This document shows, one piece after another, positions 24,921-34,354 of a stretch of 64,000 nt of DNA; the first letter of the stretch is position 1, and every line of letters begins with the position of its first letter. The translations under genes and the position numbers were made by a program. The notes below the pieces were generated by a model. It saw nothing but the letters and a program-made list of their open reading frames with translations, was not told the origin of the DNA and ran no database searches. The DNA comes from Vibrio sp. STUT-A11. Lineage in GTDB: Bacteria > Pseudomonadota > Gammaproteobacteria > Enterobacterales > Vibrionaceae. The stretch is taken from positions 1,054,001-1,118,000 of the forward strand of contig NZ_AP026764.1 of assembly GCF_026000435.1 (NCBI RefSeq), read 5' to 3'.

Positions 24921-26972
24921 ATGGAACAATTAACCAGTTACGTAGCCGGAGAATGGTATTTTGGAAGTGGGAAGCCACGTGTGGTTTCAAGTGCAATTAC
25001 CAGTGAAGCGTTGTATCAGGTCAATGCGGATGGCATGGATTCTTCTAAGGTCCTGGAATACGGAAGAGAGCGAGGCACTAAAGCGCTTTCCAAAATGACG
25101 TTCTTAGAACGTGCCAATATGATCAAAGATTTGGCTAAGTACCTGCTTTCCAGAAAGGAAGAATTTTACGCGCTTTCACAACACACTGGCGCAACGAGAA
25201 TGGATTCTTGGATTGATATTGAAGGGGGTGTCAGTACCTTGTTCAATTACTCTAGTCTTGCCAACCGTGAGCTACCGAACGACACCATTTGGCCGGAAGA
25301 TGAATTACTGCCTCTTTCTAAGGAAGGCGGCTTCGCGGCTCGGCACTTTCTGACTAGTAAAACGGGCGTAGCTCTTCACATTAATGCGTACAACTTTCCT
25401 TGCTGGGGTATGTTAGAGAAGCTTGCGCCGACATGGTTAGGCGGTGTGGCGGCGATAGTTAAGCCGGCAACAGAAACCGCATATCTGACGCAAGCAATGG
25501 TTAAAGCGATGCAAGACAGCGGTATTGTGCCTGAAGGGGCTATTCAGGTTATCTGTGGCTCTGTCGGCGACATGTTCGAGCACCTCGAGTATCAAGATGT
25601 CGTAACATTCACTGGTTCAGCGCAAACAGGTCAAATGCTGCGCTCTCACCCTTCGATCACGCAGAAATCTATTCCATTCACGATGGAAGCTGACTCGTTG
25701 AACTGTGCCATTTTAGGTGCTGATGTTACGCCTGATATGCCGGAGTTCGCGCTGTTTGTACGTGAAGTGGCTCGCGAGATGACAGTGAAAGCAGGACAAA
25801 AATGTACCGCGATTCGCCGTGCCATAGTACCCGAACATTTGATTGATGAAGTTGCAACTGCACTAACGTCAAAACTCGAGAAAGTTGTCGTCGGTGACCC
25901 TGCAATTGAAGGCGTTAAGATGGGCGCGTTGGTGAGTAAAAGCCAACTAGACGACGTCAAAGAAAAAGTCACAACGTTATCCAATTATTGCGATGTACTG
26001 ACGGGTGGAAATACGTCAGACATGAGTGTTCAGGGCCCAAGTGAGGGCGCTTTCTATCCGCCAACTCTGCTTCGCTGCAACAACCCTCATGAGGTAGAGG
26101 AAGTCCATTCTGTCGAGGCATTTGGTCCGGTATGTACACTTATGCCATACAGCGACCTTAGCGATGCAGCAGTGTTAGCCAAAAAAGGTCAGGGCAGCTT
26201 AGTAGGCAGTATCGTTACCGCTTCGGTCAGTGTCGCTGCTCAGCTTGCACTTGAAATTGGTTCGTCGCACGGCCGTTTACACGTATTGAATGAAGAATCA
26301 TCCAAGGAGTCTACTGGTCATGGCTCTCCGCTGCCAATGCTTGTTCATGGTGGTCCGGGACGTGCTGGTGGCGGTGAAGAAATGGGTGGGTTGCGTGGAG
26401 TAAAACATTACATGCAGCGCACCGCGATTCAAGGCTCACCAACCATGCTGGCTAAAATAGGTCGAGAGTGGGTTCGCGGGGCTGAAACGGTCTCTGAACC
26501 TATACATCCGTTCAAAAAGTACTTCGAAGATCTGCAAATCGGCGAAACCCTTACGACAGCAAGAAGAACGATAACAGAAGCGGATATTGTTAACTTTGGT
26601 TGTTTGAGTGGTGATCACTTCTATGCACATATGGATAAGATTGCGGCAAAAGACTCCATGTTTGGTGAAAGGGTTGCGCACGGGTACTTCGTCATTTCAG
26701 CCGCTGCAGGTCTGTTTGTGGAAGCCGCACCAGGGCCTGTCCTCGCCAACTATGGAATGGAAGGACTGAGGTTTATCGAGCCGGTTAAAATCGGCGATAC
26801 CATTCAGGTTCATTTGACGTGTAAGAAGAAAATTAAGAAGCGCCAGCGTTCTGCTGAAGAACAGGCACAGGGTGTTGTGGCCTGGGATGTCGAAGTGTGC
26901 AATCAGGAAGGAAAGCCCGTTGCACTTTATACGATCCTTACCTTAGTCGCGAGACAGCAAGGTGACTTTTAA
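24921..26972 (+). CDS. paaZ: Bifunctional oxepin-CoA hydrolase / 3-oxo-5,6-dehydrosuberyl-CoA semialdehyde dehydrogenase
   Basis: A 683-residue fusion. The N-terminal aldehyde dehydrogenase domain (about 1-520) has Glu256 (TMEADSLN) and nucleophile Cys295 (GQKCTA). The C-terminal R-specific enoyl-CoA hydratase hotdog (about 530-683) has Asp565 and His570 in CLSGDHFYAH. The enzyme opens the oxepin-CoA ring and oxidises the aldehyde. It has its own strong terminator, so it forms a unit separate from paaA onward, as in E. coli. Confidence 0.96.
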   Translation: MEQLTSYVAGEWYFGSGKPRVVSSAITSEALYQVNADGMDSSKVLEYGRERGTKALSKMTFLERANMIKDLAKYLLSRKEEFYALSQHTGATRMDSWIDIEGGVSTLFNYSSLANRELPNDTIWPEDELLPLSKEGGFAARHFLTSKTGVALHINAYNFPCWGMLEKLAPTWLGGVAAIVKPATETAYLTQAMVKAMQDSGIVPEGAIQVICGSVGDMFEHLEYQDVVTFTGSAQTGQMLRSHPSITQKSIPFTMEADSLNCAILGADVTPDMPEFALFVREVAREMTVKAGQKCTAIRRAIVPEHLIDEVATALTSKLEKVVVGDPAIEGVKMGALVSKSQLDDVKEKVTTLSNYCDVLTGGNTSDMSVQGPSEGAFYPPTLLRCNNPHEVEEVHSVEAFGPVCTLMPYSDLSDAAVLAKKGQGSLVGSIVTASVSVAAQLALEIGSSHGRLHVLNEESSKESTGHGSPLPMLVHGGPGRAGGGEEMGGLRGVKHYMQRTAIQGSPTMLAKIGREWVRGAETVSEPIHPFKKYFEDLQIGETLTTARRTITEADIVNFGCLSGDHFYAHMDKIAAKDSMFGERVAHGYFVISAAAGLFVEAAPGPVLANYGMEGLRFIEPVKIGDTIQVHLTCKKKIKKRQRSAEEQAQGVVAWDVEVCNQEGKPVALYTILTLVARQQGDF

Positions 26973-27012
26973 CTGGTCAGATATTCACTAAAAATTTCTG
27001 CAAATATTACAC

Positions 27013-27039
27013 AACAGGGCCATCTGGCCCTGTTTTTTT
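27013..27039 (+). terminator. Intrinsic terminator of paaZ
   Basis: A 9-bp perfect stem AACAGGGCC (27013-27021) / GGCCCTGTT (27026-27034) with tetraloop ATCT, running into seven consecutive T. It separates paaZ from paaABCDE. Confidence 0.92.
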
Positions 27040-27112
27040 ATCACAATTTTAACAATTAAAGACGTCATATTTTACTTTTTTGTAATTATTGTGTTGCGAA
27101 TGGATTTTTACG

Positions 27113-27151
27113 TGATACATTAAAATTACAAAAAATATTTAATATGTATCA
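27113..27151. promoter_or_regulatory. Candidate PaaX operator pair at the paaA promoter
   Basis: TGATACAT (27113-27120) and ATGTATCA (27144-27151) are an exact 8-bp inverted repeat, 31 bp centre to centre (three helical turns), immediately before paaA. The core matches GTATCA sites at the paaZ promoter. The right half covers the first in-frame ATG, which supports the downstream start for paaA. Confidence 0.5.
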
Positions 27152-27164
27152 AATGGGGAAGGGA

Positions 27165-28094
27165 ATGTCTTCTGAGCAAACGTCATTCGAGCGAAAAATC
27201 GAACAAGAGATTGCAGTCGAGCCTAAAGATTGGATGCCTGATGGATACCGTAAAACACTGGTACGTCAGATAGGTCAGCATGCTCATTCAGAGGTGGTAG
27301 GAATGTTGCCAGAAGCCAACTGGTTAACACGTGCGCCATCTCTGCGTCGCAAGGCGGTATTGCTTGCAAAAATTCAAGACGAAGCAGGTCATGGCCTGTA
27401 TCTGTATAGCGCGGCAGAAACCTTAGGTGGCGAGCGTCACGACCTGTACGAAAAAATGCTGACCGGTGAGATGAAGTACTCATCCATCTTCAACTACCCA
27501 ACTTTAAGCTGGGCTGATGTTGGTGTGGTTGGCTGGCTTGTTGATGGCGCGGCAATCGTTAACCAGGTGGCATTGTGCCGTACCTCTTACGGACCTTATG
27601 CACGCGCCATGGTGAGAATCTGTAAAGAAGAGAGTTTCCACCAACGTCAGGGATACGAGGCATGTCGAGTACTTGCTGACGGCAGCGATGAGCAAAAAGC
27701 AATGCTTCAAGACTCTATCAATCGCTGGTGGTGGCCTGCGTTAATGATGTTTGGTCCGAACGACAGTGAATCTCCAAACTCAGCAAAAAGCATGTCTTGG
27801 AAAATCAAACGCGTGAGCAACGATGACCTACGTCAGAAGTTCGTTGATAACACGGTTCACCAAGTTCATTCACTGGGCATGACGATTCCGGATCCAGATC
27901 TGAAGTGGAACGAAGAAACGGGTCACTATGAGTTTGGCGAGATCAACTGGGAAGAGTTTAACCAAGTGATCCATGGACACGGCATTTGTAACCATGAGCG
28001 TTTGAAAGACAAGCGTGATGCCTGGGGAGCGGGCGCTTGGGTTCGTGAAGCTGCTGTCGCTTACGCAAAAAAACAGATCGAAAGCGCAGCCTAG
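27165..28094 (+). CDS. paaA: Phenylacetyl-CoA 1,2-epoxidase, catalytic subunit A
   Basis: A 309-residue ferritin-like di-iron monooxygenase subunit that epoxidises the ring of phenylacetyl-CoA. Carboxylate and His ligands are seen in the ExxH motifs QDEAGHG and KEESFHQ; the family block EPKDWMPDGYRKTLVRQ is near residue 20. ATG 27165, just after GGGGAAGGGA, gives the standard PaaA N terminus; ATG 27144 lies within a putative operator. First gene of paaABCDE. Confidence 0.95.
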   Translation: MSSEQTSFERKIEQEIAVEPKDWMPDGYRKTLVRQIGQHAHSEVVGMLPEANWLTRAPSLRRKAVLLAKIQDEAGHGLYLYSAAETLGGERHDLYEKMLTGEMKYSSIFNYPTLSWADVGVVGWLVDGAAIVNQVALCRTSYGPYARAMVRICKEESFHQRQGYEACRVLADGSDEQKAMLQDSINRWWWPALMMFGPNDSESPNSAKSMSWKIKRVSNDDLRQKFVDNTVHQVHSLGMTIPDPDLKWNEETGHYEFGEINWEEFNQVIHGHGICNHERLKDKRDAWGAGAWVREAAVAYAKKQIESAA

Positions 28095-28134
28095 TCGCGC
28101 CGACAAGAATCGAAACAGATTAAGGAGAATCAAG

Positions 28135-28422
28135 ATGAGTTCATTTAACTGGCCGCTGTACGAAGTATTCGTTCGAAGCAAACAAGGTTTGGACCACAAG
28201 CATGTAGGCAGTGTTCGTGCTTCTGATGGTCAAATGGCGCTTGAAGCCGCTCGCGACCTTTACACTCGTCGTAGTGAAGGCTGTTCTATTTGGGTGGTAG
28301 AGTCAAACCAAATCACTGCGTCTCAATCGAGCGAGCAAGGTCCATTTTTTGACCCTGCTGAAGATAAAGTTTATCGCCACGCTAGTCATTACACCATTCC
28401 TGCTGACATCAAGCATATGTAG
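28135..28422 (+). CDS. paaB: Phenylacetyl-CoA 1,2-epoxidase subunit B
   Basis: A 95-residue PaaB-family subunit (NWPLYEVFVRSKQGLDHKHVGS at residues 5-26, then GCSIWVVESNQI). It bridges PaaAC units of the epoxidase complex. ATG 28135 has an AAGGAG site; upstream in-frame codons extend into paaA and are rejected. The gap after paaA is 40 bp. Confidence 0.94.
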   Translation: MSSFNWPLYEVFVRSKQGLDHKHVGSVRASDGQMALEAARDLYTRRSEGCSIWVVESNQITASQSSEQGPFFDPAEDKVYRHASHYTIPADIKHM

Positions 28423-28432
28423 GGAGTAAGTC

Positions 28433-29191
28433 ATGAGTGAGCAACAAACAAAAGTAAACTACTTACTTCAACTGGCAGATACCAACCTTATTCTCAGTCA
28501 TCGTTTATCTGAGTGGTGTGGTATCGCACCGGAACTAGAGATAGACATCGCATTGGCAAATATTGGCTTAGACCTGCTTGGTGAAGCCCGTAACTTTTAC
28601 CAATACGCTGCAGAGCTTGAAGGGAGTCAGAAAACCGAAGATGACTACGCTTATCTTCGCGAAGAGCGCGAATACAAAAATCTACTGCTGGCAGAACGTC
28701 CAAATGAAGGCTTCGATATTTCGATTGTACGTCAGTTCCTTTACGACAACTACCATGCGCTGCTTCTTCAGGAGCTGGCGAACAGTGCTGACGAACAGTT
28801 GGCAGCTATCGCTAAGAAATCCCTGAAAGAGGTGGCTTACCACCTGAGATACAGCTCAGGTTGGATTGAACGTTTAGGTAGCGGCACCGAATTAAGCCAT
28901 AAAAAAGTTCAAACAGCATTGAACGATTTATGGCGTTACACCGACGAGATGTTTGAGCCAAGTGAAGAAGAAATCGCGCTCGCAGAGCAGAACATTATTG
29001 TTGATGTCTCTGAACTAAAAGCTCAGTGGCAACGCAATGTCAATGCAACGCTAGAGAAAGCGACGTTATCGATGCCTGAGTCTAAGTACTTTTTGCAAGG
29101 CGGTAAATCCGGTAAGCACAGTGAACACCTAGGTTTCATTTTGGCGGAACTTCAGTACATGCAACGGACTTATCCAAACCAACAGTGGTAG
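28433..29191 (+). CDS. paaC: Phenylacetyl-CoA 1,2-epoxidase, structural subunit C
   Basis: A 252-residue PaaC-family ferritin-like protein that forms the stable core with PaaA but does not itself hold the catalytic iron. Recognised by NYLLQLADTNLILSHRLSEW near the start and EDDYAYLREEREYKNLLL. Ten bp after paaB. Confidence 0.95.
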   Translation: MSEQQTKVNYLLQLADTNLILSHRLSEWCGIAPELEIDIALANIGLDLLGEARNFYQYAAELEGSQKTEDDYAYLREEREYKNLLLAERPNEGFDISIVRQFLYDNYHALLLQELANSADEQLAAIAKKSLKEVAYHLRYSSGWIERLGSGTELSHKKVQTALNDLWRYTDEMFEPSEEEIALAEQNIIVDVSELKAQWQRNVNATLEKATLSMPESKYFLQGGKSGKHSEHLGFILAELQYMQRTYPNQQW

Positions 29192-29200
29192 GGCGTGCTG

Positions 29201-29707
29201 ATGATTAAGCAAACACTCGATTCGCTTTCTGATCCAGAGACGCACCGCGTTTGGCAGTTAGTTAACTCGATTCCAGACCCGGAAATTCCGGTTATTTCGA
29301 TTGGTGAACTGGGCATGGTTCGTCATATTGCCAAAGTCGGTGATGCCTGGATAGTGAAGTTCACTCCGACATACTCCGGTTGCCCAGCGACAGAAATGCT
29401 GATGAACGATATCCGAGACACCCTCAACATGGAAGGGTACGAGGATGTGAGGGTTGAAGTACAACTTGATCCAGCATGGACAACAGATTGGATTCAAGAG
29501 TCGAGCAAACAAAAGTTACGTGAATACGGAATCGCGCCACCAGACAGAAAAGCGTGTATGCACACAGCCATCAACGCACAGCCTGAATGTCCACATTGTG
29601 GCAGTGTTGATACAAAAATGGTGAGTGAATTTGGTTCCACAGCTTGTAAAGCACACTTCCAATGTAATGCGTGTTTGGAACCATTTGATTACTTCAAGTG
29701 CATATAA
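29201..29707 (+). CDS. paaD: PaaD, Fe-S assembly protein for the epoxidase complex
   Basis: 168 residues. An N-terminal MIP18/DUF59-like domain (PDPEIPVISIGELGMV, then YSGCPATEMLM) is followed by a C-terminal zinc-ribbon-like set of cysteines (CPHCG and CNAC). It is thought to help mature PaaE. ATG 29201 is preferred to the GTG two codons earlier because GGTAGGG is then correctly spaced. Confidence 0.93.
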   Translation: MIKQTLDSLSDPETHRVWQLVNSIPDPEIPVISIGELGMVRHIAKVGDAWIVKFTPTYSGCPATEMLMNDIRDTLNMEGYEDVRVEVQLDPAWTTDWIQESSKQKLREYGIAPPDRKACMHTAINAQPECPHCGSVDTKMVSEFGSTACKAHFQCNACLEPFDYFKCI

Positions 29708-29721
29708 AGTAAGGGATTATT

Positions 29722-30777
29722 ATGACAGATTTTTACCCATTGAAAGTCGCTCGTGCAGACAAGGAAACGCCAGATTCTGTGGTGCTGCACTTTGACGTAC
29801 CGCAAGACCTTGCCGATCAGTTTCGTTTTCACCCTGGTCAGCACCTCACTATTAAATCGAACATCAACGGTGAGGATCTGAGACGCTGTTATTCAATTTG
29901 CTCCGACCCGGGTGAAAAGAGTCTGCAAGTCGGGATCAAGGCCATTTCTGAAGGTCGCTTTTCCAATTTTGCCGTCAACGAAATTCAGCCCGGCGATGAA
30001 CTTGAAGTGATGACACCACAGGGTCATTTTGGCTTTTCTCCAAGCCCTGAGCGTAGCGTAAACTACTTAGGTATTGCAGTAGGTTCGGGTATTACTCCAA
30101 TTCTATCCATGCTTAAGACGGCATTAGAGCAGGAAGACAACAGCACTTTCACTTTGCTGTATGGCAACCGCAACGTAAATAGCATGATGTTTCGCAATCA
30201 ATTGCTGGGCTTGAAGAACCGCTATCCGGATCGTTTACACGTTAGTTACTTCTTCTCACGTGAAACCAATGAAGTCGATCTATGGAATGGTCGTTTAGAC
30301 GGCGACAAACTACGCGAGCTCGGTAGCAACCTGTTTAACTGGAGCGACTTTGACGCGTGTTACGTTTGTGGCCCGGAAGAGATTTTGGAATCTTGCTACA
30401 CCGCGTTGGTAGAAGGCGGATTGAGCGAAGACAATTACCATGTAGAGCGTTTTAACACCGCAACCAAGTCTAAAGCGAAGCCAGCTAACCAATCAGAAAA
30501 TACCCAAGTCACGCTTAAGCGAGATGGTCGCATCATGAAGATTGATATGACCTCACAAGATGACAGCTTGCTGGATGCAGCACTTCGTCAGGGTGTCGAC
30601 CTTCCTTATGCGTGTAAAGGCGGCGTGTGTGCAACGTGTATCTGTAAAGTTAAATCCGGTCAGGTTGAAATGGGCACAAACTACAGCCTGGAAGCGGATC
30701 AGGTTGAAGCTGGCTACGTTCTGAGCTGCCAGGCGGTTCCGACAAGCAGTGAAATCGAAATCGACTTTGATGTGTAG
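29722..30777 (+). CDS. paaE: Phenylacetyl-CoA 1,2-epoxidase reductase subunit
   Basis: A 351-residue NADPH-dependent reductase passing electrons to PaaA. It has an FAD-binding FNR domain (RRCYSIC, about residue 54), an NADP domain (GIAVGSGITPILSML, about 113) and a C-terminal plant-type 2Fe-2S ferredoxin with CKGGVCATCICKV and the last cysteine in VLSCQ. Last of the epoxidase genes; paaF starts 8 bp later. Confidence 0.95.
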   Translation: MTDFYPLKVARADKETPDSVVLHFDVPQDLADQFRFHPGQHLTIKSNINGEDLRRCYSICSDPGEKSLQVGIKAISEGRFSNFAVNEIQPGDELEVMTPQGHFGFSPSPERSVNYLGIAVGSGITPILSMLKTALEQEDNSTFTLLYGNRNVNSMMFRNQLLGLKNRYPDRLHVSYFFSRETNEVDLWNGRLDGDKLRELGSNLFNWSDFDACYVCGPEEILESCYTALVEGGLSEDNYHVERFNTATKSKAKPANQSENTQVTLKRDGRIMKIDMTSQDDSLLDAALRQGVDLPYACKGGVCATCICKVKSGQVEMGTNYSLEADQVEAGYVLSCQAVPTSSEIEIDFDV

Positions 30778-30785
30778 AGGGTAGC

Positions 30786-31574
30786 ATGGCATTACAAACC
30801 GATTATCAGGACCTGATCGGTGACATCTCCATTCAGGGGGTGTTAACCATCACGTTGAATCGTCCACAAAAGCGCAATGCATTAAGCAATGATGTACTGG
30901 AACACTTAGCGGAGTTACTGGAAGAGGCGTCTCTGGACACTTCCATTAAGTCGGTAGTGCTTTACGGCGGAGAAACGATATTTGCTGCAGGTGCAGATTT
31001 ACACGAGATGTCGAGTCAGCAATCGATAGAGACTTGGCTAAATCCAAGACCGAAACTTTGGCAACGTATCGATCAGTTCGAAAAGCCTCTGATAGCGGCG
31101 GTTAATGGCTACGCGCTGGGCGCAGGGTTAGAGCTGGTCCTGCTTTGTGATGTCGTTGTCGCAGGGGAAGGCACGCAGTTTGGTTTGCCAGAAATCACTT
31201 TGGGCTTAATGCCTGGCGCAGGTGGCACGCAACGACTGTCTCGTACTGTCGGTAAATCTCTCGCGAACCAAATGGTGCTGACCGGAAAACCAATCTCGGC
31301 GCAAAGGGCTCTTAACGCTGGCTTAATCAGTGAAATCACGGTGCCACAAAATACGCTCAATAAAGCTCAAGAGATAGCGAAAAGTATTGCCCAACATGCG
31401 CCTTTAGCCGTTCGTGCCGCTAAAACGTCATTAAAATCAGTACCAAATGGCACCTTGGGCCAAGGACTGGTGATGGAAAGACAGTTATTCAGTCTGCTTG
31501 CGGAAACCCGAGACCGAGCGGAAGGAATCCAAGCTTTTCTTGATAAAAGAAAGGCGACATTTAAAGGGAAGTAA
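30786..31574 (+). CDS. paaF: 2,3-dehydroadipyl-CoA hydratase (enoyl-CoA hydratase family)
   Basis: A 262-residue crotonase-fold enzyme (LNRPQKRNALS, AAGADLHEM oxyanion loop, LPEITLGLMPGAGGTQRLSR with the catalytic Glu). In the paa pathway PaaF hydrates 2,3-dehydroadipyl-CoA. Assignment versus PaaG rests on gene order and the typical GAGGTQRL block. Confidence 0.9.
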   Translation: MALQTDYQDLIGDISIQGVLTITLNRPQKRNALSNDVLEHLAELLEEASLDTSIKSVVLYGGETIFAAGADLHEMSSQQSIETWLNPRPKLWQRIDQFEKPLIAAVNGYALGAGLELVLLCDVVVAGEGTQFGLPEITLGLMPGAGGTQRLSRTVGKSLANQMVLTGKPISAQRALNAGLISEITVPQNTLNKAQEIAKSIAQHAPLAVRAAKTSLKSVPNGTLGQGLVMERQLFSLLAETRDRAEGIQAFLDKRKATFKGK

Positions 31575-31577
31575 TCA

Positions 31578-32366
31578 ATGGAAGAATCAATTTTATTTCA
31601 GGTAGAAGCTGGTGTTGCTGTCATTACGCTTAACCGACCAAAGCAATTGAATAGCTTTAACCCGGATATGCACAAGGCGCTTAAGCGGGCGTTAAAGCAG
31701 GCGGAAACTGATGATTCAGTGCGCGCAGTACTGCTAACAGGTACTGGCAGAGGATTTTGTGCAGGGCAAGACCTTAACGATCGCAACGTAAATAGCGGCG
31801 CAGAAATGCCGGATCTTGGCGAGAGCATTGAGAAATACTACAACCCTTTGCTCAAACAAATTTCTGCAATGCCTAAGCCAGTCATTGCTGCGGTCAATGG
31901 TGTGGCTGCGGGCGCGGGTGCCAATATCGCATTGGCGTGCGACATCGTATTTGCGGCTAAGTCTGCAAGCTTTATTCAGGCGTTTTGCAAAATTGGTCTG
32001 GTACCAGATTCAGGTGGTACTTGGACACTGCCACGTTTAATAGGATCGGCGCGAGCGAAAGCACTGATGTTACTCGGTGACAAAGTAAGCGCGAGTCAGG
32101 CACAAGAGTGGGGCATGATCTGGCAATGTGTTGAAGATGAAGAACTTATCGCAAAGGCGATGTCAGTAGCAAACCATTTGGCTACGCAGCCAACGAAAGG
32201 GTTGGGTCTTATTAAACATGCACTGAATCACTCCAGCGAAAACAGCTTAGAAGTTCAGCTGGACTTAGAAAAAGATCTTCAGCGATTAGCGGGAAGAACA
32301 GACGATTACCGCGAAGGTATCGCTGCATTTTTCGAAAAGCGCGCACCTGAGTTTAAAGGGAAGTAA
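31578..32366 (+). CDS. paaG: 1,2-epoxyphenylacetyl-CoA isomerase
   Basis: A 262-residue crotonase-fold isomerase that converts ring-1,2-epoxyphenylacetyl-CoA to oxepin-CoA. PaaG features are GTGRGFCAGQDLNDRNV (about residues 55-71) and KIGLVPDSGGTWTLPRLIG (about 137-155), with Asp where hydratases have Glu. Three bp after paaF. Confidence 0.93.
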   Translation: MEESILFQVEAGVAVITLNRPKQLNSFNPDMHKALKRALKQAETDDSVRAVLLTGTGRGFCAGQDLNDRNVNSGAEMPDLGESIEKYYNPLLKQISAMPKPVIAAVNGVAAGAGANIALACDIVFAAKSASFIQAFCKIGLVPDSGGTWTLPRLIGSARAKALMLLGDKVSASQAQEWGMIWQCVEDEELIAKAMSVANHLATQPTKGLGLIKHALNHSSENSLEVQLDLEKDLQRLAGRTDDYREGIAAFFEKRAPEFKGK

Positions 32367-32369
32367 ATC

Positions 32370-33878
32370 ATGGAGTTTGTGATCAAAACTGTCGCGGTGA
32401 TAGGTGCAGGAACCATGGGAGCCGGTATTGCACAAGTAGCGGCTCAATCTGGATACCAAGTGGTTCTGTTCGATCTTGAGCATGGCAAGGCAGAGCTGGC
32501 TAAATCGGTAATCGCAGAGCGTTTAGAAAAGCGTGTTGCGAACGGCAAAATGTCACTAAGCGCTAAAGATACCTTGTTAGATGCCATGTATTGCTCGGAT
32601 GCTTTGCAAGATGTCGCCAGCGCGGATCTGGTTATTGAAGCGATTGTCGAAGATCTTGCGATCAAACAAAGCCTATTCAGAGATCTAGAGTCAATTTGTC
32701 GACAAGATTGTCTGCTTTCTACAAACACATCGTCTATTTCGGTGACATCGATTGCCAGTGCGCTGGCGAAACCGGAACGCTTCGTTGGGCTGCATTTCTT
32801 TAATCCTGCGCCGTTGATGAAGTTAGTCGAAGTGGTGCGAGGAATCGCGACTTCTCCGGCTGTGACTGAGGCAGCTAAGGAATGGGCGGTATCATGTGGT
32901 AAACACGCTGTGATTACCCGCTCGCTTCCGGGCTTTATTGTAAACCGAGTTGCAAGACCGTTTTATGCAGAAGGTTTGCGTGCGCTGGAGTGCGGCGTCG
33001 CGAAAGTGCAAGACATCGACTATATCATCACCCAAGCTGGTCAGTTCAACATGGGGCCTTTCGAGCTCATGGATCTGATTGGCCACGATGTTAACTATGC
33101 CGTTACCAAGAGCGTTTACGACGCGTATTACCAGGACAAACGTTTTACTCCGTCACTGACTCAGAAAGAACTTGTTGAGGCAGGTTTCTTAGGGCGTAAA
33201 TCGGGTCGTGGCTTCTATTGCTATGATGCTTCAACTGACAAACCAAGTGTTAATTTGGCACAAAAATGTGTTCTGCCAGAGAACTTGTCGGTATCCCTCC
33301 AAGGTAACTGGAGAGCTGCCCCGAGCTTTGTTGAGCTGACTCAACTGTCTAACATAAGCAGTCAGAAAGGTTTGCCACTACTGTGTATAAACGACATCGT
33401 TGTTACGCCAGTGCAAGGTGTGACAGCGTCAGAGTTATCTGATCAGATGCAACGCCCTGTGGTTGTTTTTGATTACTGCCAAGATTACGGCGCGAGCGAT
33501 ATCATCGCGATTGCCCCTGCTTTGCAGAACTCTGCACAACAAACTGAAACTGTGATTGCTTACTTTCAATCGAAAGGCAAACAGGTATTAGTGCTGGATG
33601 ATTATCCTGGCCTGATCCTATGGCGTACTTGGGTCATGTTGATCAATGAAGCGCTCGATCTGGTCAATCAGCAAGGCGCGTCTCTGGCCGATGTCGATGT
33701 AGCAATGAAGAGTGGTGTTAACTATCCACTTGGTCCAATTGAGCAAGGTGAACGCCTTGGCTGGCAACGAATACTGGACACACTCACTCATTTGCAATCT
33801 TTCTACTGCGAAGAAAGGTATCGTCCATCGCCACTGCTTCGCCAATTCGCAATTAAAGCAAAGGGAGGTGCAGCATGA
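32370..33878 (+). CDS. paaH: 3-hydroxyadipyl-CoA dehydrogenase
   Basis: A 502-residue 3-hydroxyacyl-CoA dehydrogenase with an N-terminal NAD fold (VIGAGTMGAGIAQVAAQSG, residues about 10-28), the catalytic His in GLHFFNPAPLMKLVEVV, and duplicated C-terminal helical domains (second near GVNYPLGPIEQGERLGW). This long form is typical of PaaH/PaaC-type enzymes. Its stop overlaps the paaI start by 4 nt. Confidence 0.94.
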   Translation: MEFVIKTVAVIGAGTMGAGIAQVAAQSGYQVVLFDLEHGKAELAKSVIAERLEKRVANGKMSLSAKDTLLDAMYCSDALQDVASADLVIEAIVEDLAIKQSLFRDLESICRQDCLLSTNTSSISVTSIASALAKPERFVGLHFFNPAPLMKLVEVVRGIATSPAVTEAAKEWAVSCGKHAVITRSLPGFIVNRVARPFYAEGLRALECGVAKVQDIDYIITQAGQFNMGPFELMDLIGHDVNYAVTKSVYDAYYQDKRFTPSLTQKELVEAGFLGRKSGRGFYCYDASTDKPSVNLAQKCVLPENLSVSLQGNWRAAPSFVELTQLSNISSQKGLPLLCINDIVVTPVQGVTASELSDQMQRPVVVFDYCQDYGASDIIAIAPALQNSAQQTETVIAYFQSKGKQVLVLDDYPGLILWRTWVMLINEALDLVNQQGASLADVDVAMKSGVNYPLGPIEQGERLGWQRILDTLTHLQSFYCEERYRPSPLLRQFAIKAKGGAA

Positions 33879-34354
33879 TAGTTGTCAATCCAAAGCAACT
33901 TTCGCAACACATGAGCGAAGCTGGGTGTGAAAAAGCGGTGGCTGAGAAGGCCGTTGCAGCGATGTTAGAAAATGACACTTGCACAAAATCGATGGGAATG
34001 GACGTCGTGGAAGTTGCCAAAGGGATGGCAAAAGTGACGATGCGAGTGACTCAATCGATGCTTAATGGCCACAGCACTTGCCATGGAGGTATGTTATTCA
34101 CCCTGGCGGATACCGCATTTGCTTGTGCTTGTAATAGTGAAAACTTAGCTGCGGTGGCATCTGGATGCAGCATTGAATACATTCGTCCGGCTTTTGACAA
34201 TGACCTGCTAACGGCCATAGCGAATGTGAAATCTCAAGGAAAAGTAACTGGTACGTATGACATAGAAATCGTCAATCAGGACCAAAAGTTGATAGCGCTG
34301 TTTCGGGGGAAGTCTCACCGAATTGGCACAAAGCTAGTAAAGGAGGACAGTTAA
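33875..34354 (+). CDS. paaI: Hydroxyphenylacetyl-CoA thioesterase
   Basis: A 159-residue hotdog-fold thioesterase (STCHGGMLFTLADTAFACACNS around residues 69-90) thought to rescue dead-end CoA esters. It overlaps paaH by ATGA, indicating coupled translation, and ends just before the GTG start of paaJ. Confidence 0.94.
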   Translation: MIVVNPKQLSQHMSEAGCEKAVAEKAVAAMLENDTCTKSMGMDVVEVAKGMAKVTMRVTQSMLNGHSTCHGGMLFTLADTAFACACNSENLAAVASGCSIEYIRPAFDNDLLTAIANVKSQGKVTGTYDIEIVNQDQKLIALFRGKSHRIGTKLVKEDS

